Positions 28,118 through 38,396 of a stretch of 64,000 bases of DNA are shown piece by piece. Source of the stretch: Alteromonas sp. C1M14 (GTDB lineage: Bacteria; Pseudomonadota; Gammaproteobacteria; Enterobacterales; Alteromonadaceae); assembly GCF_018860965.1 (NCBI RefSeq), contig NZ_JAHKQF010000008.1:1-64000 (forward strand). The letters run 5' to 3'. Each line of letters begins with the position of its first letter. The stretch's first letter is position 1. The notes under the pieces were generated by a model. It was not told the DNA's origin and made no database searches. It saw only the letters and a list, made by a program, of their open reading frames with translations. The translations under genes were made by a program, and so were the position numbers.

Positions 28118-29164
28118 TTATAACAGCGTCACACACTCACGCAAAACAGTTGTGGCATAGCAACCGGCGGGTAAACTGAACGAAAGGATCACTGTATCAC
28201 CCTTGTGTTGCCATTCAAGTTGTTGTGGCCAGATTTTTACTGGACGCCTTTCTTGCTTCATGCCTGTTTCTTCCAGAAAGTGCACCAACTGAGGATAGCG
28301 AGTGGCAACCGTTTGTTCTAAGGCAAGGGCATCGTGAAGCGTGGGCGGCACACCGACGCCCCAGAGCGGTGCTGTGGGCGACAGGTCCCGTTGTACGTAC
28401 CGCTCTAAAAAGCTTGAATCGTTATCGGTGTTAATAAAAAAGCTGTGTGAGCCAGACAACATCAATGCATCTCCGGGCATTACCCGGTCAAGCCAACCCT
28501 TTTCAATGCGTTGGCTTAATACCTCATTAAACAGCCAACTACGCAATGCTGATAGCGCCATATTGCGTTTGTTTCGGTTACGAATGACTTCTTTTTCAAT
28601 CATTCGCATGCCTAATTGAAGGTTACCTCCTTCCATCCGTTGACCTTGCTCGTCCGTCCGTACTTGTCCAAAACGCTGATCACCAAAATAGTTAGGTGCG
28701 CCGTGCTCATTAACATAGGTTAATCTGTCAATTAGCTCTTGGCTGTTGGCCACTTCCCGTAATGTAATACTAAAATGGTTGCTCTTAAGCTGTCCGGTTC
28801 GTAGTTTTTTATTATGTCGATGAGTCGACAATACTTTTACCCCGGGTATGGACATTGATGAAAAATCAAAATCATCTTTGCCTGGGGCATGTAAACCAAA
28901 CCATTGTCGGGTGACCGCATATTTGTCTTTTCTGCCTGCATAGGACACATTTCGCAAAGGAAGGCCGGTAAACTTAGCAAGTTGTTCCGCTACCCATGCT
29001 GTATTGGCCTGGGTCTTTTCCACCCAAATAAACTGATGCTCACCTTCCTCGGTAAGTGAATAGCCTAAATCTTCTGTTACCACAAAGTCTTCGGGCTCTT
29101 GCTTAAATACGCCAACAGCGGTTGGAGGCGATGTGGCGTAGCGCCAGTGATCAGTACTTAGCAT
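28118..29164 (-). CDS. truD: tRNA pseudouridine(13) synthase TruD
   Basis: Converts U13 of tRNA-Glu to pseudouridine. The protein has 348 residues; catalytic D80 is in [13 protein letters not shown], at the same position as in E. coli TruD. F in NYFGDQRFG and the insertion (TRUD) domain in the middle are present. The start codon overlaps the ispF stop by 7 bp, indicating translational coupling in the operon. Confidence 0.96.
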   Translation of the reverse strand: MLSTDHWRYATSPPTAVGVFKQEPEDFVVTEDLGYSLTEEGEHQFIWVEKTQANTAWVAEQLAKFTGLPLRNVSYAGRKDKYAVTRQWFGLHAPGKDDFDFSSMSIPGVKVLSTHRHNKKLRTGQLKSNHFSITLREVANSQELIDRLTYVNEHGAPNYFGDQRFGQVRTDEQGQRMEGGNLQLGMRMIEKEVIRNRNKRNMALSALRSWLFNEVLSQRIEKGWLDRVMPGDALMLSGSHSFFINTDNDSSFLERYVQRDLSPTAPLWGVGVPPTLHDALALEQTVATRYPQLVHFLEETGMKQERRPVKIWPQQLEWQHKGDTVILSFSLPAGCYATTVLRECVTLL

Positions 29165-29643
29165 GGTGTGGATACCTTTTGTAGCAGTACCACTGCATGA
29201 GCGGCAATCCCTTCTTTTCGGCCAGTAAAGCCCAATTTTTCGGTGGTGGTGGCTTTCACATTGATGGCACCGATATCACAATTGCAATCTTCTGCAATTA
29301 AGGTGCGCATGGTGTGAATATGCGGGGCCATTTTTGGCGCTTGTGCCACAATGGTCATGTCGGCATTGCCTATGCAGTAACCTTGCTCATTTACCAGTGA
29401 CAAAACATGGCGCAACAATTGACGGCTGTCAGCGCCAGAAAAAGACGCATCGGTATCTGGAAAGTGCTTACCAATGTCGCCTAAAGCAGCGGCACCAAGT
29501 ATGGCGTCACACAACGCATGTAACAGCACATCACCGTCTGAGTGGGCGATAAGTCCCTGGGAATATGGAATAGCGACGCCACCTACAATAATAGGTCCGT
29601 CACCACCAAATTTATGTACATCAAAGCCATGTCCTATTCGCAT
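29158..29643 (-). CDS. ispF: MEcPP synthase IspF
   Basis: The fifth step of the MEP isoprenoid pathway: cyclises CDP-ME 2-phosphate to MEcPP, releasing CMP. The start at ATG 29643 ([12 protein letters not shown]) has GAGAGG upstream; the open frame further upstream is ispD in another frame. It has 161 residues. Zinc ligands are D8/H10 (GFDVHKF) and His in [19 protein letters not shown]. It lies 10 bp after ispD, with which it often forms a gene pair or fusion. Confidence 0.97.
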   Translation of the reverse strand: MRIGHGFDVHKFGGDGPIIVGGVAIPYSQGLIAHSDGDVLLHALCDAILGAAALGDIGKHFPDTDASFSGADSRQLLRHVLSLVNEQGYCIGNADMTIVAQAPKMAPHIHTMRTLIAEDCNCDIGAINVKATTTEKLGFTGRKEGIAAHAVVLLQKVSTPC

Positions 29644-29653
29644 GCCGCGCCTC

Positions 29654-30358
29654 TCAACAATTAGGGGGAGTGAGTTGTTTAAGATAAAATTCAGCCAGTG
29701 AAAGATCGGCTGGCTGGGTAATTTTGATATTACCCGGGTGGCTGTCAATCAGTGCCACTGTATAACCTTGGGCTTCCATGGCCGAGGCTTCGTCAGTAAT
29801 GGTTAATCCGTTTTTCATGCCACTTAGCAATGCCTGCTTAAGTAAAACCGCAGGAAATAACTGAGGCGTTAGGGCGTGCCACAGGTGTTCTCGGCTTTCT
29901 GTATGTGCAATCTTTTGCGACCCAGCGTTAGCCCGTTTCATGGTATCTCTTACGGGCGTCGCTAATATGCCGCCAACCACATCATCGCGCTGGCGAAGGG
30001 CAAGCAGTGTATCGAGATCACTATGGCGCAGACAAGGGCGCGCCGCGTCATGGACCAGTGCCCAATCATGACTATCTAATATCGATAATCCAGAAAGCAC
30101 CGAGTCAGCCCGTTCTTTCCCCCCTTCCACCACCGTTAACCAAGGGGCTTTTGCCACGGGCAAGGTAGGAAACCAAGGATCTTCTTTGTTTATAGCCACA
30201 ACAATGTGGTCGATGGCACTGTGAGCGTGTAAGTTTGTTAACGTGTGTTCTAAGATCGTTTTACCGGCTAGGGTAAGGTACTGTTTGGGTCTATCAGCCT
30301 GCATTCGACTGCCGACACCCGCCGCCGGTACTACGGCCACTACTGAAGGTTCTGTCAT
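29654..30358 (-). CDS. ispD: CDP-ME synthase IspD
   Basis: The third MEP-pathway step: transfers CMP from CTP to 2-C-methyl-D-erythritol 4-phosphate. It has 234 residues. The nucleotide-binding start [20 protein letters not shown] carries the GxGxR and KQ motif, followed by [10 protein letters not shown] and the late TDEASAME. It is 4 bp downstream of ftsB. Essential in organisms lacking the mevalonate pathway. Confidence 0.97.
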   Translation of the reverse strand: MTEPSVVAVVPAAGVGSRMQADRPKQYLTLAGKTILEHTLTNLHAHSAIDHIVVAINKEDPWFPTLPVAKAPWLTVVEGGKERADSVLSGLSILDSHDWALVHDAARPCLRHSDLDTLLALRQRDDVVGGILATPVRDTMKRANAGSQKIAHTESREHLWHALTPQLFPAVLLKQALLSGMKNGLTITDEASAMEAQGYTVALIDSHPGNIKITQPADLSLAEFYLKQLTPPNC

Positions 30359-30362
30359 GAGG

Positions 30363-30653
30363 TTAATCGTTGTTCGCGGGAATAATACGGTAAAAAGTTT
30401 CTCCGCGTTTTACCAATCCTAATTCGTTGCGCGCCCGCTCTTCAATAGACTCAAGGCCTATTTTTAAATCACTAATATCGGCTTTAAGCAGGCTATTTCG
30501 TTGTGCAAGATTTTGATTTTGTGCCGATTGTGCTTTTACTTCGTCTTTTAATTTTAGGTAATCAGGAATGGCATTTTTACCAAACCAAAGACGGTATTGC
30601 AGCATGCCCAGAAGTGCAATCAATATGAGGGTTATCCATTTGTCCTGCCGCAC
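30363..30653 (-). CDS. ftsB: Cell division protein FtsB
   Basis: A 96-residue bitopic divisome protein that forms the FtsQLB complex. A short N-terminal cytoplasmic part is followed by one TM helix (about 7-22: WITLILIALLGMLQYRLWFG). A periplasmic coiled coil comes next (LKDEVKAQSAQNQNLAQRNSLLKADISDLK) and a conserved end ERARNELGLVKRGETFYRII. It is the promoter-proximal gene of the ftsB-ispD-ispF-truD-surE-pcm-yqaA-nlpD-rpoS run and is divergent from putA. Confidence 0.95.
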   Translation of the reverse strand: MRQDKWITLILIALLGMLQYRLWFGKNAIPDYLKLKDEVKAQSAQNQNLAQRNSLLKADISDLKIGLESIEERARNELGLVKRGETFYRIIPANND

Positions 30654-31066
30654 AATCGCTACCTAGTTGCTAATCATCGACCTATTATGCCCACTCCGTT
30701 GCGGCGGGTCTACTGGCGGCATCGCTTTTACATTAATAGTAGGCAATTTTTAATCAATTTAATGGCTGCACAGTGGGCTTTTCACCGAGGCTGCTTTGTG
30801 TTGTTATGGGGCGTGTTAGAAAACAAATATTATTGACATTTTATTGTACATAAATCGGTACAAAACAGCGTAAGAATGGGGGCTGTGAATTACTATTAGG
30901 GTCTCGCTTGCGCGTTTAAATTTCGGTAGCATCCGCCAAAATTAAGGTTACACGCTGATCTTTACAGCGTCTAGCCGTTATATAAGACCTTACAGGGGCG
31001 AAAACAGATACCACCTGCTTTACTAAGTGGTATTGCCCATAAACATTAAACGATAGAAGGGTTTCA
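30654..31066. other. Divergent intergenic region ftsB / putA
   Basis: 413 bp without a supported gene. It holds TTGACA at 30833-30838, overlapping into an inverted repeat at 30844-30863. From 30880 to 31040 there is a long putA leader with several short inverted repeats (for example CCACCTGCTTTACTAAGTGG near 31012-31031). The open frame at 30597-30836 is judged spurious. Confidence 0.5.
30844..30863. promoter_or_regulatory. Perfect inverted repeat upstream of putA, operator candidate
   Basis: TTGTAC-N8-GTACAA, located 5 bp downstream of a consensus -35 hexamer (TTGACA). A dimeric repressor bound here would block that promoter. It does not look like the GTTGCA sites of E. coli PutA. Which gene is controlled is uncertain. 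Confidence 0.5.
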
Positions 31067-34000
31067 ATGCTCAGTCACGATGATCTCAATACACTATCTT
31101 CCATTCGTCAGCGGATTCGTGATCACTACCGTATCGATGAATCTACCGCCATTGATCAGATCTTACCTATCGCGGAAGTTAACCCGCGCGCTCGTAGCCG
31201 AGCGTGGGAACGGGCGCGTAAAATGGTATTGCAAATACGCCGCGAGCAAGAAGGTCATGGCGGTGTAGATGCTCTGCTAAATGAGTATTCTCTGTCTACA
31301 GCGGAAGGCGTGGTGCTAATGTGTTTGGCCGAAGCCTTGTTACGGGTTCCCGATAAAGCGACGCAGGATGAACTGATCCGCGATAAATTATCTAAAGGGC
31401 AGTGGACTCCCCATTTAGGGAATTCCGATTCTATGTTTGTTAATGCATCTGCGTGGGGGTTATTGCTCACCGGTAACATGGTGAACTACGCCGATAAACG
31501 CAGGCAAGAACAATTCGGCTTGTTGAAGAAAACATTGGGTCGGTTAGGTGAGCCGGTTATTCGTCGTGCCATGAACATTGCAATGCGGGTGATGGGCAGA
31601 CAATTTGTTATGGGCGAAACCATCAGTGATGCCGTAGAGCGCGCCAAAGAGAAAGAAACCAAAGGCTACGTCTATTCCTACGACATGTTAGGCGAAGGTG
31701 CCCGGACCATGGCCGATGCAGAGCGTTATTACGAAGCTTATGTCGACGCCATAAAGGTTATTGGCAATGCGGCAGCAAACCGTGGTCCGAAAAGGTCGCC
31801 GGGGATTTCCGTAAAATTGTCAGCCATTCATCCTCGTTATGAATTCTTGCAATCTGAACGTGTATTAGAAGAAATTCCACCAAAACTAAAAGCCCTATGC
31901 ATGATGGCAAAAGAATACGATATCGGGCTAACGGTGGATGCAGAAGAAGCCGACCGTTTGGATATTTCATTAGACATCATCGAGCGGGTATTTCGTGATC
32001 CCGATCTAAACGGTTGGACCGGTTTTGGCTTAGCGGTTCAGGCTTATCAAAAACGGGCTTTGGATGTTATCGAATGGTTACGCACCCTGACGGTTGAAGT
32101 CGGGCGAAGCTTAATGGTTCGCCTGGTGAAAGGGGCTTATTGGGACACCGAGATTAAACTGACCCAGCAATCGGGCGTTGAAGGGTTTCCGGTATTTACC
32201 CGTAAATCTTCCACAGATGTGTCTTATCATGCCTGTGCAAACCGATTGCTAGATTACCGCGACACGATTTATCCCCAGTTTGCCACGCACAATGCCTATT
32301 CTGCTTCGGTCATTATCGAATTGGCCGGAGACGATAAAGAGGGGTTTGAGTTCCAATGCTTACACGGCATGGGCGATACCTTATACGATCAGGTAGTCAG
32401 TGAAGATAAAATTCAGTGCCGTGTTTATGCCCCGGTGGGCGAACATGAAGATCTGCTAGCATATTTAGTCCGCAGACTATTAGAAAATGGAGCTAACTCT
32501 TCTTTCGTTAATGCCATTGTTGATGACGAGCAGCCCGTAGAGGCGTTGCTAGAAGATCCGGTGGAAAAAACCCAACGTCTTAAAGTGCGCTACAACAAGC
32601 AAATTAGCACACCGCGAAACCTATACGCTCCGGAACGTGAAAACTCACGAGGGCTCGATCTAACCGATGTGAATGCGGTGAATGCATTGCAACACGAATT
32701 ATCCCGCTGGAAGGGGTTTTACACCAAAAGTAAGCAGCAGTTACCCGATGATGCCACCGCGGTTATTAATCCTGCTCATCATCAGGATATCGTCGGTTAC
32801 CATCATTACGCCGAGATAGACGATATGCGTGGGGCATTGGAGAAAGCCCATACCGGATTTTCGTCTTGGTCTAAGCGCTCCGTGGAAGAGCGAGCCGATA
32901 TTTTAGAGCGAACGGCCTATGCACTAGAGCGTCACATGGGTGAACTCATTGCCATATGTATTCGTGAGGCCGGTAAGGTTACCCAAGATAGCATTGACGA
33001 AGTGCGGGAAGCCGTGGATTTTTGTCGCTATTACGCCGTACGCGCCCGAGAGCTAGATGAAGACCAGCGCTTTGTTCCCCGAGGTGTGGTGTTGTGTATC
33101 AGCCCATGGAATTTCCCACTTGCCATCTTCTTGGGGCAGGTAGCCGCGGCTTTAGCAACGGGTAATACGGTGGTCGCAAAACCGGCAGAGCAAACGAGTT
33201 TAATTGCGAAACGTGCTGTTGAAATCATGCATACCGTGGGCTTACCCGAAGATGCATTACAACTGATCATCGCACCAGGTAAGCATGTGGGTAGCACCTT
33301 ATTGCCAGACGAGCGGATCAAAGCCGTGATGTTTACCGGCTCCACCCAAACTGGTACGTTAATTTCCCAGCTTTTAGCCGAACGGGGTGGCGAGCAGGTT
33401 CCGCTTATTGCGGAAACTGGCGGTCAAAACTGCATGATTGTTGATTCTACCGCGTTACCGGAACAAGTGGTGGATGACGTGGTCCATTCAGGCTTCCAAA
33501 GTGCAGGACAGCGTTGTTCAGCACTACGGGTGCTGTTTGTGCAAGAAGATATTGCCGATGACCTTATCACAATGTTGATTGGCGCAATGAAAGAGCTGGC
33601 CATTGGGGATCCCGCCTACCTGCGCACCGATGTGGGGCCGGTCATCGACGAAAAAGCTTTCAATAGCTTAAAAGATCACGAAGAATTTATGCAGGAGAAC
33701 GGCACGTTGTTGTATCAATGCCAAGTGCCTGATGACCATGATGATGGCTACTTCTTTGCTCCTACGTTATACGAAATTAGTGACATTAGCGTGTTAGAAC
33801 GGGAAGTATTTGGCCCTGTGGTGCATGTTGTGCGCTTCAAAGGTACAGAAATAAGTGACGTGGTGGATAAAATCAACGGTACAGGGTTTGGTTTGACCAT
33901 GGGGGTGCATTCTCGCATCGAAGAGCGTGCCAATGAATTAGCGGCGAGAAGTCGAGCCGGTAATGTGTATATCAACCGCGATATGATTGGCGCCATAGTG

Positions 34001-34867
34001 GGCGTTCAGCCTTTTGGCGGTCGAGGTTTATCCGGAACCGGCCCGAAAGCGGGTGGGCCGAATTATTTACGCCGACTCATGCAAGAAAGAGCGACCCCTA
34101 AACCTTCACATGTTGATGATGTGGAAAACTTAGATGCGGCGCTGGTGGGAGAAAAGCAGGATGCCGAAGCCGCCAATCGTTTGATGAACCAAGGGGTTGC
34201 AGTAGAGACACAGTGGCGTCATACAGCATTAAACGATCGCATTTCTATGGTAAGGCAGTTGCTTGCCAAGCTCGCGAAAGTCGACATTGTAGATGAATTG
34301 GCCGACGATCTTAATCGTACCTTGGCCACGGCACGTCAACAGCTAACCAGTATTGAACGGAAACTGGCTAAGCCTAAACAATTACCTGGGCCAACGGGAG
34401 AGTCGAATAAGCTTTACCTTGAACCCCGAGGCGTCATGGTTTGTTTTGCCGACAAAGGGGTAACCTTTGAGTATTGGACATTGTCGATTGTGACAGCGCT
34501 AGCCACTGGAAACGTGGTGGTATCAGTGGTCTCCGATCTGTTTTATGAAGAGGCTTTGGCATTTCAGAAAAGCTTCAATAAAACCGGCGCCAGTGAAGGG
34601 GTGTTCCAAGTTGCTCGGCTTAGTCATTTAAATGATTTGTTGATGCATGAACATTTAGCGGGTGTGGTGGTCGATTCCAACACCGAACGCACAGCGCAGA
34701 TTACGGCTATGTTATCTTCTCGGGAAGGGGCAATCTTGCCCGTGATCACCGCTGAATATAACGATAACCTGATTCAGCGTATGGTAACGGAAAAAACCAT
34801 TAGTATTGACACCACGGCGTCAGGCGGGAATACCTCGTTGATGACGCTAGTGGAAGATGACGAATAG
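31067..34867 (+). CDS. putA: Bifunctional proline dehydrogenase / GSA dehydrogenase PutA
   Basis: Oxidises proline to glutamate in two steps with substrate channelling: FAD-dependent PRODH, then NAD-dependent aldehyde dehydrogenase. It has 1266 residues. The PRODH barrel lies at about 200-480 (SVKLSAIHPRYE, LMVRLVKGAYWDTE). The ALDH domain runs from about 560 to 1010, with FTGSTQTGT and catalytic Cys in SAGQRCSALRVL. A C-terminal vestigial ALDH-like domain follows. No N-terminal ribbon-helix-helix is present, so unlike E. coli PutA it should not repress its own gene. Transcribed alone and ended by a strong terminator. Confidence 0.95.
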   Translation: MLSHDDLNTLSSIRQRIRDHYRIDESTAIDQILPIAEVNPRARSRAWERARKMVLQIRREQEGHGGVDALLNEYSLSTAEGVVLMCLAEALLRVPDKATQDELIRDKLSKGQWTPHLGNSDSMFVNASAWGLLLTGNMVNYADKRRQEQFGLLKKTLGRLGEPVIRRAMNIAMRVMGRQFVMGETISDAVERAKEKETKGYVYSYDMLGEGARTMADAERYYEAYVDAIKVIGNAAANRGPKRSPGISVKLSAIHPRYEFLQSERVLEEIPPKLKALCMMAKEYDIGLTVDAEEADRLDISLDIIERVFRDPDLNGWTGFGLAVQAYQKRALDVIEWLRTLTVEVGRSLMVRLVKGAYWDTEIKLTQQSGVEGFPVFTRKSSTDVSYHACANRLLDYRDTIYPQFATHNAYSASVIIELAGDDKEGFEFQCLHGMGDTLYDQVVSEDKIQCRVYAPVGEHEDLLAYLVRRLLENGANSSFVNAIVDDEQPVEALLEDPVEKTQRLKVRYNKQISTPRNLYAPERENSRGLDLTDVNAVNALQHELSRWKGFYTKSKQQLPDDATAVINPAHHQDIVGYHHYAEIDDMRGALEKAHTGFSSWSKRSVEERADILERTAYALERHMGELIAICIREAGKVTQDSIDEVREAVDFCRYYAVRARELDEDQRFVPRGVVLCISPWNFPLAIFLGQVAAALATGNTVVAKPAEQTSLIAKRAVEIMHTVGLPEDALQLIIAPGKHVGSTLLPDERIKAVMFTGSTQTGTLISQLLAERGGEQVPLIAETGGQNCMIVDSTALPEQVVDDVVHSGFQSAGQRCSALRVLFVQEDIADDLITMLIGAMKELAIGDPAYLRTDVGPVIDEKAFNSLKDHEEFMQENGTLLYQCQVPDDHDDGYFFAPTLYEISDISVLEREVFGPVVHVVRFKGTEISDVVDKINGTGFGLTMGVHSRIEERANELAARSRAGNVYINRDMIGAIVGVQPFGGRGLSGTGPKAGGPNYLRRLMQERATPKPSHVDDVENLDAALVGEKQDAEAANRLMNQGVAVETQWRHTALNDRISMVRQLLAKLAKVDIVDELADDLNRTLATARQQLTSIERKLAKPKQLPGPTGESNKLYLEPRGVMVCFADKGVTFEYWTLSIVTALATGNVVVSVVSDLFYEEALAFQKSFNKTGASEGVFQVARLSHLNDLLMHEHLAGVVVDSNTERTAQITAMLSSREGAILPVITAEYNDNLIQRMVTEKTISIDTTASGGNTSLMTLVEDDE

Positions 34868-34896
34868 GTCCACAACCATCAACATCGATAGCAAAC

Positions 34897-34927
34897 AAAA
34901 AGCGTGTCGAAAGACACGCTTTTTTTT
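34897..34927 (+). terminator. Terminator of putA
   Basis: AGCGTGTC / GACACGCT hairpin with a GAAA tetraloop (34901-34920) followed by seven Ts; AAAA on the other side allows use from the minus strand. Confidence 0.95.
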
Positions 34928-34955
34928 CATCACCGCTTTTTTTGGGTGTTAAAGG

Positions 34956-35570
34956 TTATACCCACTCGCTAGAGCGTCGACGCTTTCTGGGTAAAAACGT
35001 CAGGATCACGCCAAGTAATACGCCACTTCCAGCGACAATACCGCCCCAAGTGAACCACTTAATCATCTCGTCTTTGCTTTGCGCTTCAAGCTGGCTGGTA
35101 AGTTTTTGTATTTGTCGAGTTTGGGTCTCTGTCTCTTTAGATAAACGGGACACGTCCTGCTGAGCGGTGTTCAACTGCTGTTTAAGACGGCCGTTTTCTG
35201 ATTGAAGCCCTTGCACACTGGCTTCGCTGTCCGCTAATCGCTGACTAAGAATCGGAAGCTGTTCTGCGCGAGACATGGTATTACTGACAAATTTAGACTC
35301 AACCCAACCGGTTCTATCTTGGGTGTCTTTGACTTGAGTAAATTCGCTCTCGGTGTTCCTATCGAGCACCGTAATTGGCGTTCCCGCCTCAATTGAGCCG
35401 AGAATACGATAGTTTCTGCCCGGCCCCGTATGAAGGAAGACAAACAAGTCATCGCGAATATAATGAGAAGAAGAGGCCTCTAATTGTAGAGACTCATCGA
35501 TGGGCTCCTGTTGCCCGAAAACCTGAAAAGAGAGACCGATCATGGTGATCGTAAGCCACTTTCGTAACAT
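34956..35570 (-). CDS. ygiM: SH3-domain envelope protein YgiM
   Basis: A 204-residue membrane-anchored periplasmic protein. The start at 35570 (MLRKWLTITMIGLSFQVFG) gives a signal peptide. An SH3-like domain lies at about 33-95 (YIRDDLFVFLHTGPGRNYRILGSI, with WVESKFVS at the end). A coiled coil (about 105-170) and a C-terminal TM helix (GGIVAGSGVLLGVILTFL) before KRRRR follow. This layout matches E. coli YgiM and the TIGR04211 family. It is divergent from the YgiF homologue; in E. coli ygiM and ygiF are also near neighbours. The precise function is unknown. Confidence 0.85.
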   Translation of the reverse strand: MLRKWLTITMIGLSFQVFGQQEPIDESLQLEASSSHYIRDDLFVFLHTGPGRNYRILGSIEAGTPITVLDRNTESEFTQVKDTQDRTGWVESKFVSNTMSRAEQLPILSQRLADSEASVQGLQSENGRLKQQLNTAQQDVSRLSKETETQTRQIQKLTSQLEAQSKDEMIKWFTWGGIVAGSGVLLGVILTFLPRKRRRSSEWV

Positions 35571-35780
35571 AATGCGTCCGTCGTTATATTGAAAAAACTC
35601 TGTGATGGTATTGGCTGTAACACTGAAAGGCAAGCTTACAACCAACGATAGGACAGATAACTTTCCATTCCGTTCATATAAAACGGTAATTTCATTTGTC
35701 ATAAACGAACTAAGATTGCGAAAAAACATAGACAAAGGTATGGTGTTAGCCTTATTAGCCCACCGACCTGTTTGCGCATT

Positions 35781-37286
35781 ATGTCGGAAATTGAAATAAA
35801 ATTTGTCTCTCGGGAAAGCGCGCTGTCGCCTTTTTTGGAAAACGTGCTACCCGCCCTCGACCGCGCGGGTTTTTCCGTGCATCGAGAACCTGAAATCAGG
35901 TTGCAAAACGATTACTTCGATACCCCAGAACACCAGTTCCAGCATCGTAAAATGGGCTTTAGAGTCCGTGGGTGTAACGAGCAATATGAACAGACAGTAA
36001 AAACCCAAGGTAAAATCAGTGGCGGGTTGCATCAGCGTGCAGAATACAATGTTGATTTGCAAAGTGCAGAGCCCGATTTACGTCTTTTCCCCGCAGATAT
36101 TTGGCCCGATGATTGGCAAGTCGAGCAGATAAACAGCGCGCTACAGCGTCAGTTCAGTACTCACTTTTCCCGAGTCGCCTTTAATGTCAGCCGGGGCGAA
36201 GCCCTTGTCGAGGTGGTCGTCGATGAAGGGGAAGCAACCACGGGGAAAAACAGTTCACCCATCCGCGAAATAGAACTGGAATTAAAACAGGGTGAATTAA
36301 CGGATTTATTTGCCATCGCTAATGTACTTGTTGAACATATTACGGTGCGATTAAGCGATGTGTCGAAAGCCGCCCAAGGCTATCAGTTACTTAATGGGTT
36401 ATCGCCAGTTGTGGTGCCCATGGATGCCTACCTTTCTTTAAAAGAAGGCATCACTACCGAAGAGGCATTTTGTCGAGCGGTGCAATATGCACTGGGACAT
36501 TGGCAAAAGCACGAGCATCAGTTTTATGAAACGGGCTCGATAAAGATGCTGCCAGAGATTGCTAATAGCGCGCGATTGTTAATGCAGACCATCTCCTTGT
36601 ATCTGCCGGTTTTACAATGCCCGCAAATGCTTTCGGTACACCAAGTGCTCATGCGCTATATGCAACATTGGCTGTGGCAAGATGATCTACAAAGCTTGCG
36701 TTATTTACTGTCTAAAAAAAGTGTATTTCATAAGTGCTTAAGCCGCTATCCAGCGTTAAACAGCTACCTTCAGGGCAGAAAAGCCGGCCTTATTCATGCC
36801 CATGCGCCCGATGAGTTACTATGTAGTAAAGAAACCAATAAATTAAAAATCCTGTTAACAGAGATTATTACTACCAAACCGTGGCGCGCCCATTCTAAGG
36901 CGTATGATATACCGGTTATGGAACATGCTAAGGGATGGCTATCTCAAGGTTGGCAAACGGTTCAGCAAACCATGCCTTCCGCCCGGGGAATGGCGCCAGA
37001 AAATTATATTGCGATTGAAGTCTTATTGCGTCAAACCCTATGGAATGGTTTTCTATTGGCGAGTTTATTTGATGAAGAACGTCATCATTTTAGAGCGCCT
37101 TGGCTCGATCTCTTAACCGGTATTGAAGAACTTAAAGCATTAATGATGTTGCGAGGGGTAGCGGAAGAAGCAGAGCTTGACGATACCAGCGATATTTTTG
37201 CGTGGATAGACGAAAAAATTTCACGGTTAATGCGGGTGATGGAGCTTACCCGTAATGCGGGTATGCAAGGCGATGTGTATTGGTAA
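35781..37286 (+). CDS. ygiF: CYTH-CHAD inorganic triphosphatase (YgiF family)
   Basis: Hydrolyses inorganic triphosphate. The ATG at 35781 gives MSEIEIKF, which carries the ExExK signature of CYTH enzymes; an in-frame TTG at 35772 is less likely. The CYTH tunnel (about 1-205) shows the expected basic/acidic strands: FRVRGC, YEQTVKTQG, EVVVDEGEA, REIELELKQG. The remaining about 290 residues form a His-rich, helical CHAD-type domain thought to bind polyphosphate. Total 501 residues, but E. coli YgiF is shorter (about 430), so the C-terminal domain is longer here. Confidence 0.88.
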   Translation: MSEIEIKFVSRESALSPFLENVLPALDRAGFSVHREPEIRLQNDYFDTPEHQFQHRKMGFRVRGCNEQYEQTVKTQGKISGGLHQRAEYNVDLQSAEPDLRLFPADIWPDDWQVEQINSALQRQFSTHFSRVAFNVSRGEALVEVVVDEGEATTGKNSSPIREIELELKQGELTDLFAIANVLVEHITVRLSDVSKAAQGYQLLNGLSPVVVPMDAYLSLKEGITTEEAFCRAVQYALGHWQKHEHQFYETGSIKMLPEIANSARLLMQTISLYLPVLQCPQMLSVHQVLMRYMQHWLWQDDLQSLRYLLSKKSVFHKCLSRYPALNSYLQGRKAGLIHAHAPDELLCSKETNKLKILLTEIITTKPWRAHSKAYDIPVMEHAKGWLSQGWQTVQQTMPSARGMAPENYIAIEVLLRQTLWNGFLLASLFDEERHHFRAPWLDLLTGIEELKALMMLRGVAEEAELDDTSDIFAWIDEKISRLMRVMELTRNAGMQGDVYW

Positions 37287-37322
37287 TGTCACAGTGCTTA
37301 AAAGGATAAGGTAGGTACACGT

Positions 37323-38384
37323 ATGATGCATCATTACGCGTTGGGTATTCTGTTTCTTTTTTATATTGTATTAATGATTCAGTTTATCCGCGAACGACAA
37401 CGTATTAATGCTGCTAATTGGGTTTTCGCTGCGTTACTATGTTGGCCCTTCATTCTTACCGACGAATTCATACGTATGACTGGTGAAGGCACCAGCTTTA
37501 TCGGCCTTACGGTGTTTGTTCCAGTACTTATCATTACGTGTTTGTATCGGGCAGTAAAATTACTGGTGATTGATAATCCCCCCCCTTCTAAATTAATGTT
37601 GTGGTTGCCCCTGGGGCTTACTCTGCTTGGTCAACTTGCCATTGTTTTTGTGCCCGTTGCTGAGCGAATGTCTTGGGCCGCCACATCACCGGTCGGCGAT
37701 CCCTTAGGACACAAAGCCGTTTATCTAACCTCTATGCTGGCAGGGTTTAGCGTGCTGGTTTTAGGAATACTCATCTCCGAAATGGTGCAAAATTATCATC
37801 GTTATCTGTCTTCTCAGGTGGCAGAAATAGCACGTTTTAAAGTACGTTGGGTTGGTGGCTCCATTGGTATTTGTGTCGGCTCTGCATTTTGCTGCATCCT
37901 GTTGGTAACCGCCGGCACCTTCGGCTTTTTCAACGTAATTTTCTGGCAATCGTTAATTAACCTATTACAAGCCATTGCCATGTTACTGGTGTTATTGGCG
38001 TTAATTCGTCCTCAACACACCTCGCCGTCGCCACTAGACTATTATCGTCTTGATGAATTAAAAGCGGAACAGAGTGTGATGCGTGAGGCGCTAGCCCGGG
38101 CACAGGCCACTATGGTGAGTTCTGAAGCCTATAAAACCCCAGGCCTTACCCTTAAAACGTTTGCAAAAGAATGTAAGGTAGAGCCGACAACGCTCACCAT
38201 CGCCTTGCGTTTACTGGAAAAGCGAGATTTTCGCAGTTTTGTGCATCAATATCGATTGGAGCATGCCCAGACCATATTGATCCCCAACAACGAACGTCTT
38301 GCCAACTTAGCGAAACGCTTCGGTGTGCAATCAGATCGGTTTTTAAACGATGTATTGTCGGCTTATTTTAAGAACGCCCAGTAG
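37323..38384 (+). CDS. Seven-TM protein with AraC-like C-terminal HTH
   Basis: A 353-residue protein. Seven hydrophobic helices are visible at about 5-21, 31-47, 58-78, 91-111, 133-153, 175-198 and 207-227. A cytoplasmic linker (LDELKAEQSVMREALARAQ) and a C-terminal domain from about 275 follow. That domain reads as a double helix-turn-helix of the AraC type: TLKTFAKECKVEPTTL, then FRSFVHQYRLEHAQTIL, then RLANLAKRFGVQSDRFL. The second HTH lacks the typical GF.s.s.F core, so DNA binding is not assured. It would be a membrane-tethered one-component regulator sensing an envelope or small-molecule signal. Confidence 0.75.
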   Translation: MMHHYALGILFLFYIVLMIQFIRERQRINAANWVFAALLCWPFILTDEFIRMTGEGTSFIGLTVFVPVLIITCLYRAVKLLVIDNPPPSKLMLWLPLGLTLLGQLAIVFVPVAERMSWAATSPVGDPLGHKAVYLTSMLAGFSVLVLGILISEMVQNYHRYLSSQVAEIARFKVRWVGGSIGICVGSAFCCILLVTAGTFGFFNVIFWQSLINLLQAIAMLLVLLALIRPQHTSPSPLDYYRLDELKAEQSVMREALARAQATMVSSEAYKTPGLTLKTFAKECKVEPTTLTIALRLLEKRDFRSFVHQYRLEHAQTILIPNNERLANLAKRFGVQSDRFLNDVLSAYFKNAQ

Positions 38385-38396
38385 GTTAGTCGTGGC

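Noticed and set aside
30597-30836. 79-residue plus-strand ORF between ftsB and putA
   Set aside because: It overlaps the ftsB start and the putative promoter region, has no ribosome-binding site and no recognisable features.
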